DNA of 64,000 nucleotides from Pseudotabrizicola sp. (GTDB taxonomy: Bacteria; Pseudomonadota; Alphaproteobacteria; Rhodobacterales; Rhodobacteraceae): assembly GCF_030656345.1 (NCBI RefSeq), contig NZ_JAUSNR010000015.1, positions 186,001 through 250,000 of the forward strand, given 5' to 3'. The position numbers and the translations under genes were made by a program. This document shows positions 21,127 to 30,215 of this stretch, in pieces. Position 1 is the first letter of the stretch. Every line of letters begins with the position of its first letter. The notes under the pieces are model-generated. The model searched no databases, was not told the DNA's origin, and saw only the letters and a program-made list of their open reading frames with translations.

Positions 21127-21957
21127 ATGCAGGCAAAACGCGTATTGGAAATTGTGTCCACCACTCTGGCCGATGCCGCGCCGGATCAGGCGGCGGCGCT
21201 GTCGGCCAGACTGGATCAGATGATCCGGCTGACGGAAGAGTCGCTGCATCTGCAACGGGTGGCGCTGCTGGAGGCGGGCCATATCCTGCGCTTTCATGCC
21301 GGGCTGACGCCCGTTGCGCTGTCCTTGCCCGAGGCGCAGGACGACTATGTGCAGCGCATCATCCTGCGGACCCGCCAGTTTTATGAGGCGCGGCTTTTGG
21401 CCACCGTTCAGGGCCTTGGGCTGATCAAACCCGGTGCCACGGTCTGCGACATTGGCGCCAATATCGGCAATGCGGCGGTGTTCTTCGGCAAGGTGCTGGG
21501 GGCAGCCCGCGTGGTGGCGTTCGAGCCGCTGCCGCAGGCCTACAGCACGCTGCGCCGTAATCTGGATCTGAACGGCCTCACCGATGCGCTGGCCTATCGC
21601 TGCATGGTGGGGGCGCAGTCAGGGCGCGGCGATATCGCCCGCTTCAACCCGCGCAACATCGGTGCCACCAGCTTTATCCCGATGCCCGAAGGCCCGGTGC
21701 CGATGGTGGCGCTCGATGATCTGATCGAGGCGGAAGAGCTGGATGGGCTGTCCTTCCTCAAGATCGATGTCGAAGGCATGCATCTGGAGGTGCTGCAGGG
21801 CGCAAAACAGGTGATTGCCGCCCACAAACCCGCAATCTGGGTCGCGCTGACCGATGCCGGCAGCGATTATGCCGCCTGCGCCGGTTTGCTGGAGCCGCTG
21901 GGGTACAAGGCCACACCGATTGGCCCGAACGACTTTGTTTTCGCGCAGACCGCATGA
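21127..21957 (+). CDS. FkbM family methyltransferase
   Basis: A SAM-dependent methyltransferase of the FkbM family, which usually acts on hydroxyl groups of sugars or lipids. It has 276 residues. The N-terminal ~85 residues are helical with no recognised domain. The catalytic domain shows VCDIGANIGNAAVFFGKVLGAARVVAFEPLP (SAM-binding motif I and the acidic residue binding ribose) and LSFLKIDVEGMHLEVLQGA, the FkbM hallmark. The ATG at 21127 is chosen because GAGGCAG precedes it; in-frame starts at 21070 and 21061 exist. The substrate is unknown. It converges on icd and its stop touches the icd terminator. Confidence 0.8.
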   Translation: MQAKRVLEIVSTTLADAAPDQAAALSARLDQMIRLTEESLHLQRVALLEAGHILRFHAGLTPVALSLPEAQDDYVQRIILRTRQFYEARLLATVQGLGLIKPGATVCDIGANIGNAAVFFGKVLGAARVVAFEPLPQAYSTLRRNLDLNGLTDALAYRCMVGAQSGRGDIARFNPRNIGATSFIPMPEGPVPMVALDDLIEAEELDGLSFLKIDVEGMHLEVLQGAKQVIAAHKPAIWVALTDAGSDYAACAGLLEPLGYKATPIGPNDFVFAQTA

Positions 21958-21988
21958 AAAAAATCCGGGGGGCTGTGCACCCCCCGGA
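21957..21988 (-). terminator. Rho-independent terminator of icd
   Basis: On the minus strand a perfect 9-bp stem (TCCGGGGGG at 21980-21988, CCCCCCGGA at 21964-21972) is followed by seven T. The T-run reaches the last base of the converging FkbM gene. Confidence 0.85.
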
Positions 21989-22012
21989 CCGATTCCGTCT
22001 GACCGTAAGACC

Positions 22013-23227
22013 TTAGCCCTTGAGCGCGCGGTTCAGGTAGTCATCCACCTTTTCCAGATAGCCCATGGTCGTCAGCCATTTCTGATCGGGGCCGACCAGC
22101 AGCGCCAGATCCTTGGTCATGTGGCCATCTTCCACCGCATCCACGGTGACCTTTTCCAGCGTGGCGGCAAAGCGGGCCAGCTGATCGTTGTTGTCCAGCT
22201 TGGCGCGGTGCTTGAGGCCCCCGGTCCAGGCAAAGATCGACGCGACCGAGTTGGTGCTGGTCTGCTGACCCTTCTGGTGCTGGCGGTAGTGGCGGGTGAC
22301 GGTGCCATGCGCCGCCTCTGCCTCCACCACCTGACCATCGGGCGTCATCAGAACGCTCGTCATCAGACCCAGCGAGCCAAAGCCCTGCGCCACAGTGTCA
22401 GACTGCACATCGCCGTCATAGTTCTTGCAGGCCCAGACATACCCGCCCGACCATTTCATGGCGCTCGCCACCATATCGTCGATCAGGCGGTGTTCGTAAT
22501 GGATGCCTGCGGCTTTGAATTTATCCTCAAATTCCTCGGCGTAAACCTTTGCAAACAGATCCTTGAACCGGCCGTCATAGGCTTTCAGAATGGTGTTCTT
22601 GGTTGACAGATACACCGGCCAGCCCTTCAGCAAGCCGTAGTTCAGCGACGACCGCGCAAAGTCGATGATGCTGTCATCAAGGTTGTACATGCCCATGTAA
22701 ACGCCCGACGACGGGGCCGAATACACGTCACGCTCAATCACCGTGCCGTCGTCGCCGACGAATTTCATCGTCAGCTTGCCGGGGCCGGGGAAGCGGAAAT
22801 CGGTGGCGCGGTACTGGTCGCCAAAGGCGTGGCGGCCGACCACAATCGGCTGGGTCCAGCCCGGCACCAGACGCGGCACATTCTTGCAGATGATCGGTTC
22901 GCGGAAGATCACGCCGCCAAGGATGTTGCGGATGGTGCCGTTGGGCGAGCGCCACATCTGTTTCAGCCCGAACTCCTCAACCCGCTGCTCATCGGGGGTG
23001 ATGGTCGCGCATTTGACGCCAACGCCGTATTGCTTGATGGCTTCGGCGGCATCAATGGTGATCTGGTCGTTGGTGCGATCCCGCTCTTCGATGCCCAGAT
23101 CGTAATATTTCAGGTCTATATCCAGATAGGGCAGGATCAGCTTTTGCTTGATGAAATCCCAGATGATCCGGGTCATTTCATCGCCGTCGAGTTCGACAAC
23201 GGGGTTTGCCACCTTGATTTTGGTCAT
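22013..23227 (-). CDS. icd: NADP-dependent isocitrate dehydrogenase
   Basis: TCA-cycle enzyme converting isocitrate to 2-oxoglutarate with NADPH. It has 404 residues, the length of the eukaryotic-like homodimeric NADP-IDH type common in alphaproteobacteria and not the E. coli type. It begins [23 protein letters not shown]. Substrate-binding [13 protein letters not shown] and SPNGTIRN are present. The NADP-site segment [30 protein letters not shown] is intact. A monocistronic unit with a strong terminator. Confidence 0.97.
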   Translation of the reverse strand: MTKIKVANPVVELDGDEMTRIIWDFIKQKLILPYLDIDLKYYDLGIEERDRTNDQITIDAAEAIKQYGVGVKCATITPDEQRVEEFGLKQMWRSPNGTIRNILGGVIFREPIICKNVPRLVPGWTQPIVVGRHAFGDQYRATDFRFPGPGKLTMKFVGDDGTVIERDVYSAPSSGVYMGMYNLDDSIIDFARSSLNYGLLKGWPVYLSTKNTILKAYDGRFKDLFAKVYAEEFEDKFKAAGIHYEHRLIDDMVASAMKWSGGYVWACKNYDGDVQSDTVAQGFGSLGLMTSVLMTPDGQVVEAEAAHGTVTRHYRQHQKGQQTSTNSVASIFAWTGGLKHRAKLDNNDQLARFAATLEKVTVDAVEDGHMTKDLALLVGPDQKWLTTMGYLEKVDDYLNRALKG

Positions 23228-23326
23228 GATCGCCCTTTCGGTGTGGGTTGAGGTTGCCGCGTCTATAGCGCAAATCCGGCCCGCAGGGAAGCATTGTATG
23301 CAATTGCATACCGAAAATGCAGGATA

Positions 23327-23929
23327 TCAGGAAAAGAACGGCGCGGCCCTTGCCTTGACCCAGTCCCACAACCCCGGTGCCCCACGGGCGATCTTGGTGC
23401 CCACGCGGGTTTCCAGCTGATCGGCGGTGACGTTATACGTCGTCCACGTCCCGCCACCCGACATCAGGTTGGCCATCACCGGCTGTACCCGGTCAAGGCT
23501 TTTGGCGAAGATGGCGTCGGGGGTCTCGGCCGCTTCGAACTCTTCCCACAGCGCGCGAAGATCGTGGCGTAAGTCACTGGGCAGAAGTCCGAAAATGCGG
23601 TCGGCGGCCTGCGCCTCTGCCGCCATCGTGTCCACCGATCCATGCGCCAACCCCCCCGCCGAATGGATCGGCACATCGCCCACGTCGATTTCCACCAGAT
23701 CATGGATCAGCAGCATGCGGATCACCCGGTTGATATCGACGTTCGCAGCGGCCTGATCGGCCAGCACCAGCGCATAAAGCGCCAGATGCCAGGAATGTTC
23801 GCCTGAATTTTCCACCCGCGACCCGTCAACCAGCGTGGTCGCCCGCAGCACCGATTTCAGCCGGTCCGCCTCATTCAGAAAGGCGAACTGCGCCGCCAGC
23901 CGGGCAGAAGGGGTGCCCGCGCCGTCCAC
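23327..23929 (-). CDS. HD-domain phosphohydrolase (YfbR-like)
   Basis: A 200-residue HD-superfamily metal-dependent hydrolase resembling 5'-deoxynucleotidase YfbR. The metal ligands are visible as GEHSWHLALYAL (first His), MLLIHDLVEIDVGD (HD pair) and a later Asp in FAKSLDRVQPV. It is the last of three closely packed minus-strand genes. The start is uncertain. A GTG at 23929 begins one base after the preceding stop; a GTG at 23956 would overlap the upstream gene by 26 nt. The first is preferred because homologues of this family begin near SARLAAQFAFLNEADRL. The substrate is inferred only from family. Confidence 0.8.
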   Translation of the reverse strand: MDGAGTPSARLAAQFAFLNEADRLKSVLRATTLVDGSRVENSGEHSWHLALYALVLADQAAANVDINRVIRMLLIHDLVEIDVGDVPIHSAGGLAHGSVDTMAAEAQAADRIFGLLPSDLRHDLRALWEEFEAAETPDAIFAKSLDRVQPVMANLMSGGGTWTTYNVTADQLETRVGTKIARGAPGLWDWVKARAAPFFS

Positions 23930-23930
23930 G

Positions 23931-24200
23931 TCAGTGCCCGCCCTTTTCCGCCTCACGCGGGGCGTCGGGCAGCTTGGCCCCGGCCCGTTTGGCGGCCAGG
24001 GCCTTTTCCAGAAATTCGCGCCCGCGCTTTTCGGCCAGCCGGATGCGGATCGAGGTCATGAATGCCTCTTGCAGGGTGGGCGAGGATGCGCCCACCACCT
24101 TGGCGACCTGTTCAAAGAAATAGGGATCATCCAGATCGACCGACCCTGCCAGCACATCGCGGGCAAGGCCATCGGCCAATTCCTGGACAAAATCGCTCAC
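23931..24200 (-). CDS. Small conserved-looking protein of unknown function
   Basis: An 89-residue protein (MSDFVQELADGLARDVLAG...) that I do not recognise. It is soluble and charged, with an acidic N-terminal half and a basic, Ala-rich C-terminal tail (KALAAKRAGAKLPDAPREAEKGG). The GTG start overlaps the alpha/beta hydrolase stop by 4 nt (GTGA), and its stop lies 1 nt before the preferred start of the HD gene. This tight packing argues that it is a real gene co-translated with its neighbours. Confidence 0.65.
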   Translation of the reverse strand: MSDFVQELADGLARDVLAGSVDLDDPYFFEQVAKVVGASSPTLQEAFMTSIRIRLAEKRGREFLEKALAAKRAGAKLPDAPREAEKGGH

Positions 24201-24856
24201 CGCGAAACCTCACCCAGACGGCGGCGGACATAATCCGACACGGTCCCGATCATCGGCTTCATATGGGCCTCTTCATCCTTGAAGAAGTGGTCGGCACCAT
24301 CAACCTCTGTATGGGTGATGGTGATGCCCTTCTGCTCATGCAGCTTGCCCACCAGGGTTTTCGTGTCTTTCGGCGGGGCCACCTTGTCGGCGGACCCGTT
24401 GATGATCAGACCCGAAGACGGGCAGGGCGCGAGGAAGGAAAAATCATACAGGTTCGCAGGCGGGGCCACCGAGATGAATCCGGTGATTTCCGGCCGCCGC
24501 ATCAGCAGTTGCATCCCGATCCATGCACCAAAGCTGAACCCGGCCACCCAGCAATGCTTGGCATTCTGGTTCATCGACTGCAGATAATCCAGCGCGCTCG
24601 CCGCATCGGACAATTCGCCAATGCCCTGATCGTATTCGCCTTGGCTTCGCCCGACACCGCGGAAGTTGAACCGCAGCACCGTAAAGCCCAGATTGTAAAA
24701 CGCGTAGTGCAGGTTATACACCACCTTGTTGTTCATCGTGCCGCCATAGGCAGGATGCGGATGCAAGACGATGGCGATGGGGGCGTCACGGTCCTTTTGC
24801 GGGTGGTATCGGCCTTCAAGTCGGCCCTCTGGGCCTGCGAAGATCACTTCGGGCAT
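24197..24856 (-). CDS. Alpha/beta hydrolase (YcjY/DUF-type esterase)
   Basis: A 219-residue cytoplasmic alpha/beta-hydrolase. The nucleophile elbow is GFSFGAW (Ser in G-x-S-x-G), with family segments VLHPHPAYGGTMNNKVVYNLHYAFYNLGFTVLRFNFRGVGRSQG and the catalytic His in DGADHFFKDE. This subgroup is broadly conserved in alphaproteobacteria without a firm substrate. The ATG at 24856 with AGGAAAC upstream is used; the longer open frame runs through the iscR promoter. It heads a three-gene run with the small protein and the HD hydrolase. Confidence 0.85.
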   Translation of the reverse strand: MPEVIFAGPEGRLEGRYHPQKDRDAPIAIVLHPHPAYGGTMNNKVVYNLHYAFYNLGFTVLRFNFRGVGRSQGEYDQGIGELSDAASALDYLQSMNQNAKHCWVAGFSFGAWIGMQLLMRRPEITGFISVAPPANLYDFSFLAPCPSSGLIINGSADKVAPPKDTKTLVGKLHEQKGITITHTEVDGADHFFKDEEAHMKPMIGTVSDYVRRRLGEVSR

Positions 24857-24890
24857 GTGTTTCCTGCCTGTCTTTCCCGCGAGCGATTTC

Positions 24891-24919
24891 TTGACGATTC
24901 CGCTCGGCATATCTAGAAC
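24891..24919 (+). promoter_or_regulatory. Predicted iscR promoter
   Basis: TTGACG (24891-24896) and TAGAAC (24914-24919) are separated by 17 nt. A start near 24926 gives a leader of about 128 nt. The -10 lies within the TAGAA-N3-TTCTA dyad. Confidence 0.6.
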
Positions 24920-24926
24920 CGTTCTA
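24914..24926. promoter_or_regulatory. TAGAA-N3-TTCTA dyad, candidate IscR operator
   Basis: TAGAA-CCG-TTCTA is a perfect 5-3-5 dyad overlapping the predicted iscR -10, the position of a repressor site. It resembles the iron-responsive motif proposed for Rhodobacterales (Iron-Rhodo box, ascribed to IscR), but I cannot confirm the exact consensus from memory. The same geometry recurs at 26219-26231 inside csd. Confidence 0.55.
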
Positions 24927-25053
24927 AAGCATGACGTGTCAACATGTGACGGGGCCAGCCCACGGGTCGAATTCAGGTAATGGCCCCTGTGTGCGGCGTC
25001 AATCCATATGGGGCCATTTGCGGGCGGTATTTCCGCCATTCAGGGGTAAGAAC

Positions 25054-25527
25054 ATGAAACTCTCGACCAAAGGGCGCTATGCGATGGTCGCATTGGCCGA
25101 TCTGGCACTGATGGAGGCGAAGGCAAAGTCGGGCGAGCTGGTCTCGCTGGCGGCGATTGCCAAGCGGCAGGATATCTCTTTGCCCTATCTGGAGCAGCTG
25201 TTCGTCAAGCTGCGCCGCGCCAAGCTGGTCGAGGCGGTGCGCGGTCCGGGCGGCGGCTACAAACTCGCGCGCCCCCCGGCCGAGATCAGGGTGTCCGAGG
25301 TGATGGAGGCGGTTGAGGAAACCGTCGATGCGATGCACACCGGGGCAGGGGCGTCGGGTGGCGTGTCGGGGTCGCGGGCGCAAAGCCTGACCAACCGGCT
25401 GTGGGAGGGGCTTTCGGCCAACGTCTATGTGTTTTTGCACCAGACCCGGCTGTCGGATGTGATCCGCAATGAAATGCGGCCCTGTCCGGCGGTGCCGGCG
25501 CTGTTCCGCGTGGTGGATGAAGAATGA
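25054..25527 (+). CDS. iscR: Rrf2 family regulator IscR
   Basis: A 157-residue Rrf2-type winged-helix regulator at the head of the iron-sulfur assembly locus. The N-terminal DNA-binding domain reads MKLSTKGRYAMVALADLAL and SLAAIAKRQDISLPYLEQLFVKLRRAKLVEAVRGPGGGYKLA. E. coli IscR binds its cluster with three closely spaced Cys. Here that region (about residues 90-110) is Gly/Ser-rich without cysteine, and the only Cys in the protein is Cys144 near the C-terminus. A single-cysteine IscR has been described in Rhodobacter sphaeroides, which fits. The stop overlaps the csd start by 4 nt. A dyad lies over the promoter. Confidence 0.88.
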   Translation: MKLSTKGRYAMVALADLALMEAKAKSGELVSLAAIAKRQDISLPYLEQLFVKLRRAKLVEAVRGPGGGYKLARPPAEIRVSEVMEAVEETVDAMHTGAGASGGVSGSRAQSLTNRLWEGLSANVYVFLHQTRLSDVIRNEMRPCPAVPALFRVVDEE

Positions 25528-26567
25528 CCCGGCTGTATCTGGACTGGAACGCCACCACGCCGCTGCGCGATGAGGCCCGGGCGGCGATGATCGCGGCGAT
25601 GGATCTGGTCGGCAACCCATCGAGCGTGCATGCCGAAGGCCGCGCCGCGAAAGCGTTGATCGAAAAATCCCGCGCGCAGATTGCGGCGGCCTTGGGGGCG
25701 GATGGGGCGGATATCGTGTTTACCTCGGGGGCGACCGAAGCTGCGGCCCTTGCTTCGGCGGGCCGCGATCTGGCCTGCTCGGAAGTCGAGCACGATGCGG
25801 TGCTGGCCTGGTGCGAACCGCTGCTGCCGGTCGATGCGGCGGGCCGGATCGAGGCGAATGTGCCGCGCGAATCCGCCATGCAGCTGGCCAATTCTGAAAC
25901 CGGCATAATGCAGACCCTGCCACAGGGCCTTGCGCTGTCAGACCTGACGCAGGCCTTTGGCAAGGTGCCGATGGCCTTCAACTGGCTGGGCTGTGACATG
26001 GGGATGGTGTCAGCGCATAAGCTGGGCGGGCCAAAGGGCGTCGGCGCGCTGGTGATCCGGCAGGGGCTGGAGACTCACGCCCAGATGCGCGGCGGCGGGC
26101 AGGAAATGGGCCGCAGGGCAGGGACCGAAAACCTGATCGGCATCGCAGGCTTTGCCGCAGCGGCAGAGGCGGCGGCGCGCGATCTGGCCAACGGGGTCTG
26201 GGACGAGGTGGCTGAAATTAGAAATATTCTAGATTCAGCATTGTCCGCCTTGGCGAAGAATACTATTTCAGTCGGGAAAGAGGTGTCGCGCCTGCCCAAT
26301 ACCCTGTGCCTGATCGCACCGGGCTGGAAGGGCGAGACGCAGGTGATGGCGATGGATCTGGCGGGATTTGCCGTTTCGGCAGGGTCTGCATGTTCCAGCG
26401 GCAAGGTGCGTGCCAGCCGCGTGCTGCGGGCAATGGGCTATGAGGACGGGTTGGCCGCACAGGCGATCCGCATCTCGATCGGCCCCGGCATTTCGCGCGA
26501 CGATGTGTTGCGCTTTGCCGATGTCTGGGCCGCCGCTTATGCAAGGGCGCAGACACGCGCCGCATGA
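25524..26567 (+). CDS. Cysteine desulfurase, NifS/IscS-like
   Basis: A PLP-dependent enzyme that takes sulfur from cysteine for iron-sulfur cluster assembly. It has 347 residues, clearly shorter than IscS (about 404). The N-terminus is LYLDWNATTPLRDEARAAM. The aldimine lysine is Lys166 in SAHKLGGPKG. The persulfide cysteine is Cys290 in GSACSSGKVRASRVL, a class I loop. It is coupled to iscR by a 4-nt overlap. Codons for residues 230-252 are unusually AT-rich and include a TAGAA-N3-TTCTA dyad. A second desulfurase, sufS, closes the same locus. Confidence 0.92.
   Translation: MTRLYLDWNATTPLRDEARAAMIAAMDLVGNPSSVHAEGRAAKALIEKSRAQIAAALGADGADIVFTSGATEAAALASAGRDLACSEVEHDAVLAWCEPLLPVDAAGRIEANVPRESAMQLANSETGIMQTLPQGLALSDLTQAFGKVPMAFNWLGCDMGMVSAHKLGGPKGVGALVIRQGLETHAQMRGGGQEMGRRAGTENLIGIAGFAAAAEAAARDLANGVWDEVAEIRNILDSALSALAKNTISVGKEVSRLPNTLCLIAPGWKGETQVMAMDLAGFAVSAGSACSSGKVRASRVLRAMGYEDGLAAQAIRISIGPGISRDDVLRFADVWAAAYARAQTRAA
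26219..26231. promoter_or_regulatory. Intragenic TAGAA-N3-TTCTA dyad
   Basis: TAGAA-ATA-TTCTA has the same 5-3-5 geometry as the site on the iscR promoter. It lies within the csd reading frame, 376 nt before sufB, in a stretch of rare AT-rich codons. A weak promoter-like pair (TTGTCC, 17 nt, TATTTC) follows. It may control an internal promoter for sufB onward. Confidence 0.35.
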
Positions 26568-26606
26568 AATACGGGTCGCAAGGCCCTGAGGAAAAGGAAA
26601 AGTCCG

Positions 26607-28115
26607 ATGGACGGTGTTGAAGTAGAAGTGCGTGACGGTGTGGACCGCGAAACGATTGAAACCGTGGCGGCCATGTCTGGCAAATACAAACACGGCTGGG
26701 AAACCGACATCGAGATGGACTATGCCCCCAAGGGCCTGTCCGAAGACATCGTGCGCCTGATTTCCGCGAAAAACGAAGAACCGCAGTGGATGCTGGACTG
26801 GCGGCTGGATGCTTACCGGCGCTGGGTCAAGATGGTCGAGCCGACCTGGGCGATGGTCAGCTACCCCAAAATTGACTATCAGGATCAGTATTACTACGCC
26901 AAACCCAAAAGCATGGCCGTCAAACCCAAATCGCTGGATGAGGTGGACCCGAAGCTGCTGGCCACCTATGCCAAGCTGGGCATCCCGCTGAAAGAGCAGG
27001 CGCTGCTGGCGGGGGTTGAGGCCCCTGAAGGCGAACGTCAGGTGGCGGTGGATGCGGTGTTCGATTCCGTGTCACTGGGCACCACGTTCAAGAAGGAACT
27101 GGCGAAAGCCGGGGTGATCTTCTGCTCGATTTCCGAGGCGGTTCGTGAGCATCCGGAGCTGGTTCAGAAATACATCGGCTCGGTCGTGCCCCCCACCGAC
27201 AACTTCTTCGCCACCCTGAATTCTGCCGTGTTCTCCGACGGGTCTTTCGTCTACATCCCGCCGGGCACCCGCTGCCCGATGGAGCTGTCGACCTATTTCC
27301 GGATCAACGCCGAAAACACCGGCCAGTTTGAACGCACGCTGATCATCTGTGACCGGGGGGCCTATGTGTCCTACCTCGAAGGCTGCACCGCGCCCAAGCG
27401 CGACATTCCGCAGCTGCACGCAGCCGTGGTGGAAATCGTGATTCTGGAAGATGCCGAGGTCAAATACTCGACCGTTCAGAACTGGTATCCGGGCGACGAG
27501 AATGGCGTGGGCGGCATCTACAACTTCGTCACCAAACGCGCCGATTGCCGCGAGGCGCGGGCCAAGGTGATGTGGACGCAGGTGGAAACCGGCTCGGCGA
27601 TCACGTGGAAATACCCGTCCTGCATCCTGCGCGGCGACGACAGCCAAGGCGAATTCTATTCCATCGCCATCGCCAACAACGCACAGCAGGCCGATACCGG
27701 CACCAAGATGATCCACCTGGGCAAGCGCACCAAATCGCGCATCGTGTCCAAGGGCATTTCCGCGGGCCGCGCGCAGAACACCTATCGCGGTCTGGTGTCG
27801 ATGCACCCGCGCGCCACCGACAGCCGCAATTACACCCAATGCGACAGCCTGCTGATCGGCGACAAATGCGGCGCGCATACGGTGCCCTATATCGAGGTCA
27901 AGAACAATTCGAGCCGGGTGGAGCATGAGGCGACCACATCCAAGGTGGACGAGGATCAGCTGTTCTATTGCCGCTCACGTGGGATGGATGAGGAAGAGGC
28001 GGTCGCCCTCGTGGTGAACGGTTTCTGCAAGGATGTGCTGCAGGCGCTGCCGATGGAATTTGCCATGGAAGCACAGGCGCTGGTGGCGATCTCGCTCGAA
28101 GGCTCGGTCGGCTGA
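26607..28115 (+). CDS. sufB: Fe-S cluster assembly scaffold protein SufB
   Basis: Core scaffold of the SufBC2D complex, on which iron-sulfur clusters are built in the cytoplasm. It has 502 residues, the usual length. The family segments [51 protein letters not shown] and [21 protein letters not shown] are complete. The last contains the conserved Cys thought to serve as sulfur or cluster ligand together with a His near HEA. AAGGAAA precedes the ATG. It is separated from csd by 39 nt and from sufC by 61 nt. Confidence 0.98.
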   Translation: MDGVEVEVRDGVDRETIETVAAMSGKYKHGWETDIEMDYAPKGLSEDIVRLISAKNEEPQWMLDWRLDAYRRWVKMVEPTWAMVSYPKIDYQDQYYYAKPKSMAVKPKSLDEVDPKLLATYAKLGIPLKEQALLAGVEAPEGERQVAVDAVFDSVSLGTTFKKELAKAGVIFCSISEAVREHPELVQKYIGSVVPPTDNFFATLNSAVFSDGSFVYIPPGTRCPMELSTYFRINAENTGQFERTLIICDRGAYVSYLEGCTAPKRDIPQLHAAVVEIVILEDAEVKYSTVQNWYPGDENGVGGIYNFVTKRADCREARAKVMWTQVETGSAITWKYPSCILRGDDSQGEFYSIAIANNAQQADTGTKMIHLGKRTKSRIVSKGISAGRAQNTYRGLVSMHPRATDSRNYTQCDSLLIGDKCGAHTVPYIEVKNNSSRVEHEATTSKVDEDQLFYCRSRGMDEEEAVALVVNGFCKDVLQALPMEFAMEAQALVAISLEGSVG

Positions 28116-28176
28116 CGCCGCAAATATAAATTGGGCGTCGCGTGGCGCCGCTTCAGAAGTCTAGAAAGCCGAAAAA

Positions 28177-28932
28177 ATGTTGAATATCAAAAACCTGCAC
28201 GTTAAACTTGAAGAAGAAGACAAGGTGATCCTGAACGGCGTCGACCTGACCATCGGGGCAGGCGAGGTGCATGCCATCATGGGGCCGAACGGCTCTGGCA
28301 AGTCGACCCTGTCCTATGTTCTGGCCGGGCGTGAAGGCTATACCGTCACCGATGGCAGCGCTGTGCTGGAAGGCGCCGAACTGCTGGACATGGAACCGGA
28401 AGAGCGCGCGGCGGCGGGCCTTTTCCTGGCGTTTCAATATCCGGTCGAAATTCCCGGCGTTGGCAACATGACCTTTCTGCGGACGGCGGTGAACGCACAG
28501 CGCAAGGCGCGCGGCGAGGAGGAGCTGTCGGCCGGCGATTTCCTGAAAATCGTGCGGGCCAAGGCGAAAACCTTGCAGATCGACGCGGAAATGTTGAAGC
28601 GCCCGGTCAATGTGGGCTTTTCGGGCGGCGAGAAAAAGCGCAACGAGATCCTGCAGATGGCGATGCTGGAACCCAAGATGTGCATTCTTGATGAAACCGA
28701 CTCTGGCCTTGATGTCGATGCGATGAAGCTGGTGGCCGAAGGCGTGAACGCGCTGCGGGGTACCGGCCGGTCGTTCCTTGTTATCACGCATTATCAACGG
28801 CTTCTGGACCATATCAAACCTGATGTCGTGCATATTATGGCTGGCGGTCGCATCATCAAATCCGGCGGGCCGGAACTGGCGCTGGAGGTCGAGAACAACG
28901 GCTACGCTGACCTGCTGGCGGAGGCGAAGTAA
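28177..28932 (+). CDS. sufC: Fe-S cluster assembly ATPase SufC
   Basis: An ABC-type ATPase that drives conformational change of SufBD. It has 251 residues. Walker A GPNGSGKST is near residue 36. The Q-loop is FLAFQYPVEIPGV, the signature is NVGFSGGEKKRNEILQ and Walker B is CILDETDSGLDVDAM, all with the SufC-specific spacing. The switch His is in VITHYQRLL. Its stop codon shares one base with the sufD start (TAATG), so translation is coupled. Confidence 0.98.
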   Translation: MLNIKNLHVKLEEEDKVILNGVDLTIGAGEVHAIMGPNGSGKSTLSYVLAGREGYTVTDGSAVLEGAELLDMEPEERAAAGLFLAFQYPVEIPGVGNMTFLRTAVNAQRKARGEEELSAGDFLKIVRAKAKTLQIDAEMLKRPVNVGFSGGEKKRNEILQMAMLEPKMCILDETDSGLDVDAMKLVAEGVNALRGTGRSFLVITHYQRLLDHIKPDVVHIMAGGRIIKSGGPELALEVENNGYADLLAEAK

Positions 28933-30215
28933 TGCTGGCGCAAGCGAAAACCGACGCGCTGACGGCGCGCACGGCGGCGCTGACCGCCGGGGGCAACGGC
29001 TGGCTGGGCGCTGCCCGGCGCGACGCCGTGGCGCGGCTGAACGCGATGGGCATGCCGGGCAAGCGTGATGAATACTGGCGCTACACCGATCCCATCAGCC
29101 TGACCTCTGCCGAACCCACCCCGGCGGCGCTGTTTGACGCAAGGGATGAGGCCCCGGCCTTTGACGGCATCGACGCGGTGAAGCTGGTGTTTGTCGATGG
29201 TGTGTTTGACGCGACCCAATCAGACGACCCAAAGCTGGCGGGGGTAGAGATCACCCATCTGGGCCAAGCGGGGGACGTTGATATCCACTGGGCGCGCGAT
29301 GTATATGGTGTGCTGGAAACCCGGGGACAAAACCCGGTGCAGCGCCCCTTGGCCACGCTGAACACCGCCTATGCGACGCAAGGCTTCCTGATCCGCGCGA
29401 CCGCAAAGGCGGCGAAGCCAATTTCAATGATTTATCATCATAAATCAACGACATCCGACGCGCTTTTGCACCATTGCATCAAGCTGGAAAACGGGGCAGA
29501 GCTGACCATTCTGGAAAGCGGCCCCGCCGCCGCCCGCGCCACCGCGGTGATGGAGGTTGAGGTCGCCGATGGGGCCCGCTTTCACCACATCCGCGCGCAG
29601 GGCCGTGACCATGAATTGCGCACCGCAACGCATGTGTTTTCGCGTGTGGGGGCAGGGGCGCTGTTCAAGTCCTTTACCCTGACCGCCAACGGCTGCCTGA
29701 CCCGGAACGAGCAGATCGTCGAACTGGTAGGCAATGATGGCGTGGCGCATGTGGCCGGTGCTGCGGTGGGCGATGGCACCTTCCACCACGATGATACAGT
29801 GTTCATGACGCATGAGGGCCTGCGTTGCGAAAGCCGTCAGGTGTTCAAAAAGGTGCTGATGAACGGTGCCGTCGGCGTGTTTCAGGGCAAGATCCTCGTC
29901 AAACAGGGCGCGCAGAAAACCGATGGCTATCAGATCAGCCAGAGCCTGCTGCTCGACGGTGACAGCCAGTTTCTGGCCAAGCCGGAGCTGGAAATCTACG
30001 CCGATGATGTGAAGTGCAGCCACGGCAGCACCTCGGGCGCGATTGACGACACGGCGCTGTTCTACCTGCAATCGCGCGGCGTGCCCAAGCGGATGGCGCA
30101 AAGCCTGCTGGTGCTGGCCTTTCTGGCCGAAGCCATTGGCGAGATTGAAGATGAAGCCATCGCCGAAGACATCCGCACCCGTCTGGAAGGCTGGCTGCAA
30201 CGCCATGAACACTGA
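28932..30215 (+). CDS. sufD: Fe-S cluster assembly protein SufD
   Basis: SufB paralogue that completes the SufBC2D scaffold and is linked to iron acquisition. It has 427 residues. The N-terminal helical region includes PGKRDEYWRYTDP. The beta-helix core ends with the family block EIYADDVKCSHGSTSGAIDDTALFYLQSRGVPKRMAQSLLVLAFL, including the conserved His next to Ser. The ATG overlaps the sufC stop and the stop overlaps the next start (TGATG), so the whole run is coupled. Confidence 0.97.
   Translation: MLAQAKTDALTARTAALTAGGNGWLGAARRDAVARLNAMGMPGKRDEYWRYTDPISLTSAEPTPAALFDARDEAPAFDGIDAVKLVFVDGVFDATQSDDPKLAGVEITHLGQAGDVDIHWARDVYGVLETRGQNPVQRPLATLNTAYATQGFLIRATAKAAKPISMIYHHKSTTSDALLHHCIKLENGAELTILESGPAAARATAVMEVEVADGARFHHIRAQGRDHELRTATHVFSRVGAGALFKSFTLTANGCLTRNEQIVELVGNDGVAHVAGAAVGDGTFHHDDTVFMTHEGLRCESRQVFKKVLMNGAVGVFQGKILVKQGAQKTDGYQISQSLLLDGDSQFLAKPELEIYADDVKCSHGSTSGAIDDTALFYLQSRGVPKRMAQSLLVLAFLAEAIGEIEDEAIAEDIRTRLEGWLQRHEH

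Noticed and set aside
28150..28175. A third TAGAA-type dyad before sufC
   Set aside because: The sequence contains CAGAAGTCTAGAA, but the arms are not TAGAA-N3-TTCTA and do not form a matching dyad.
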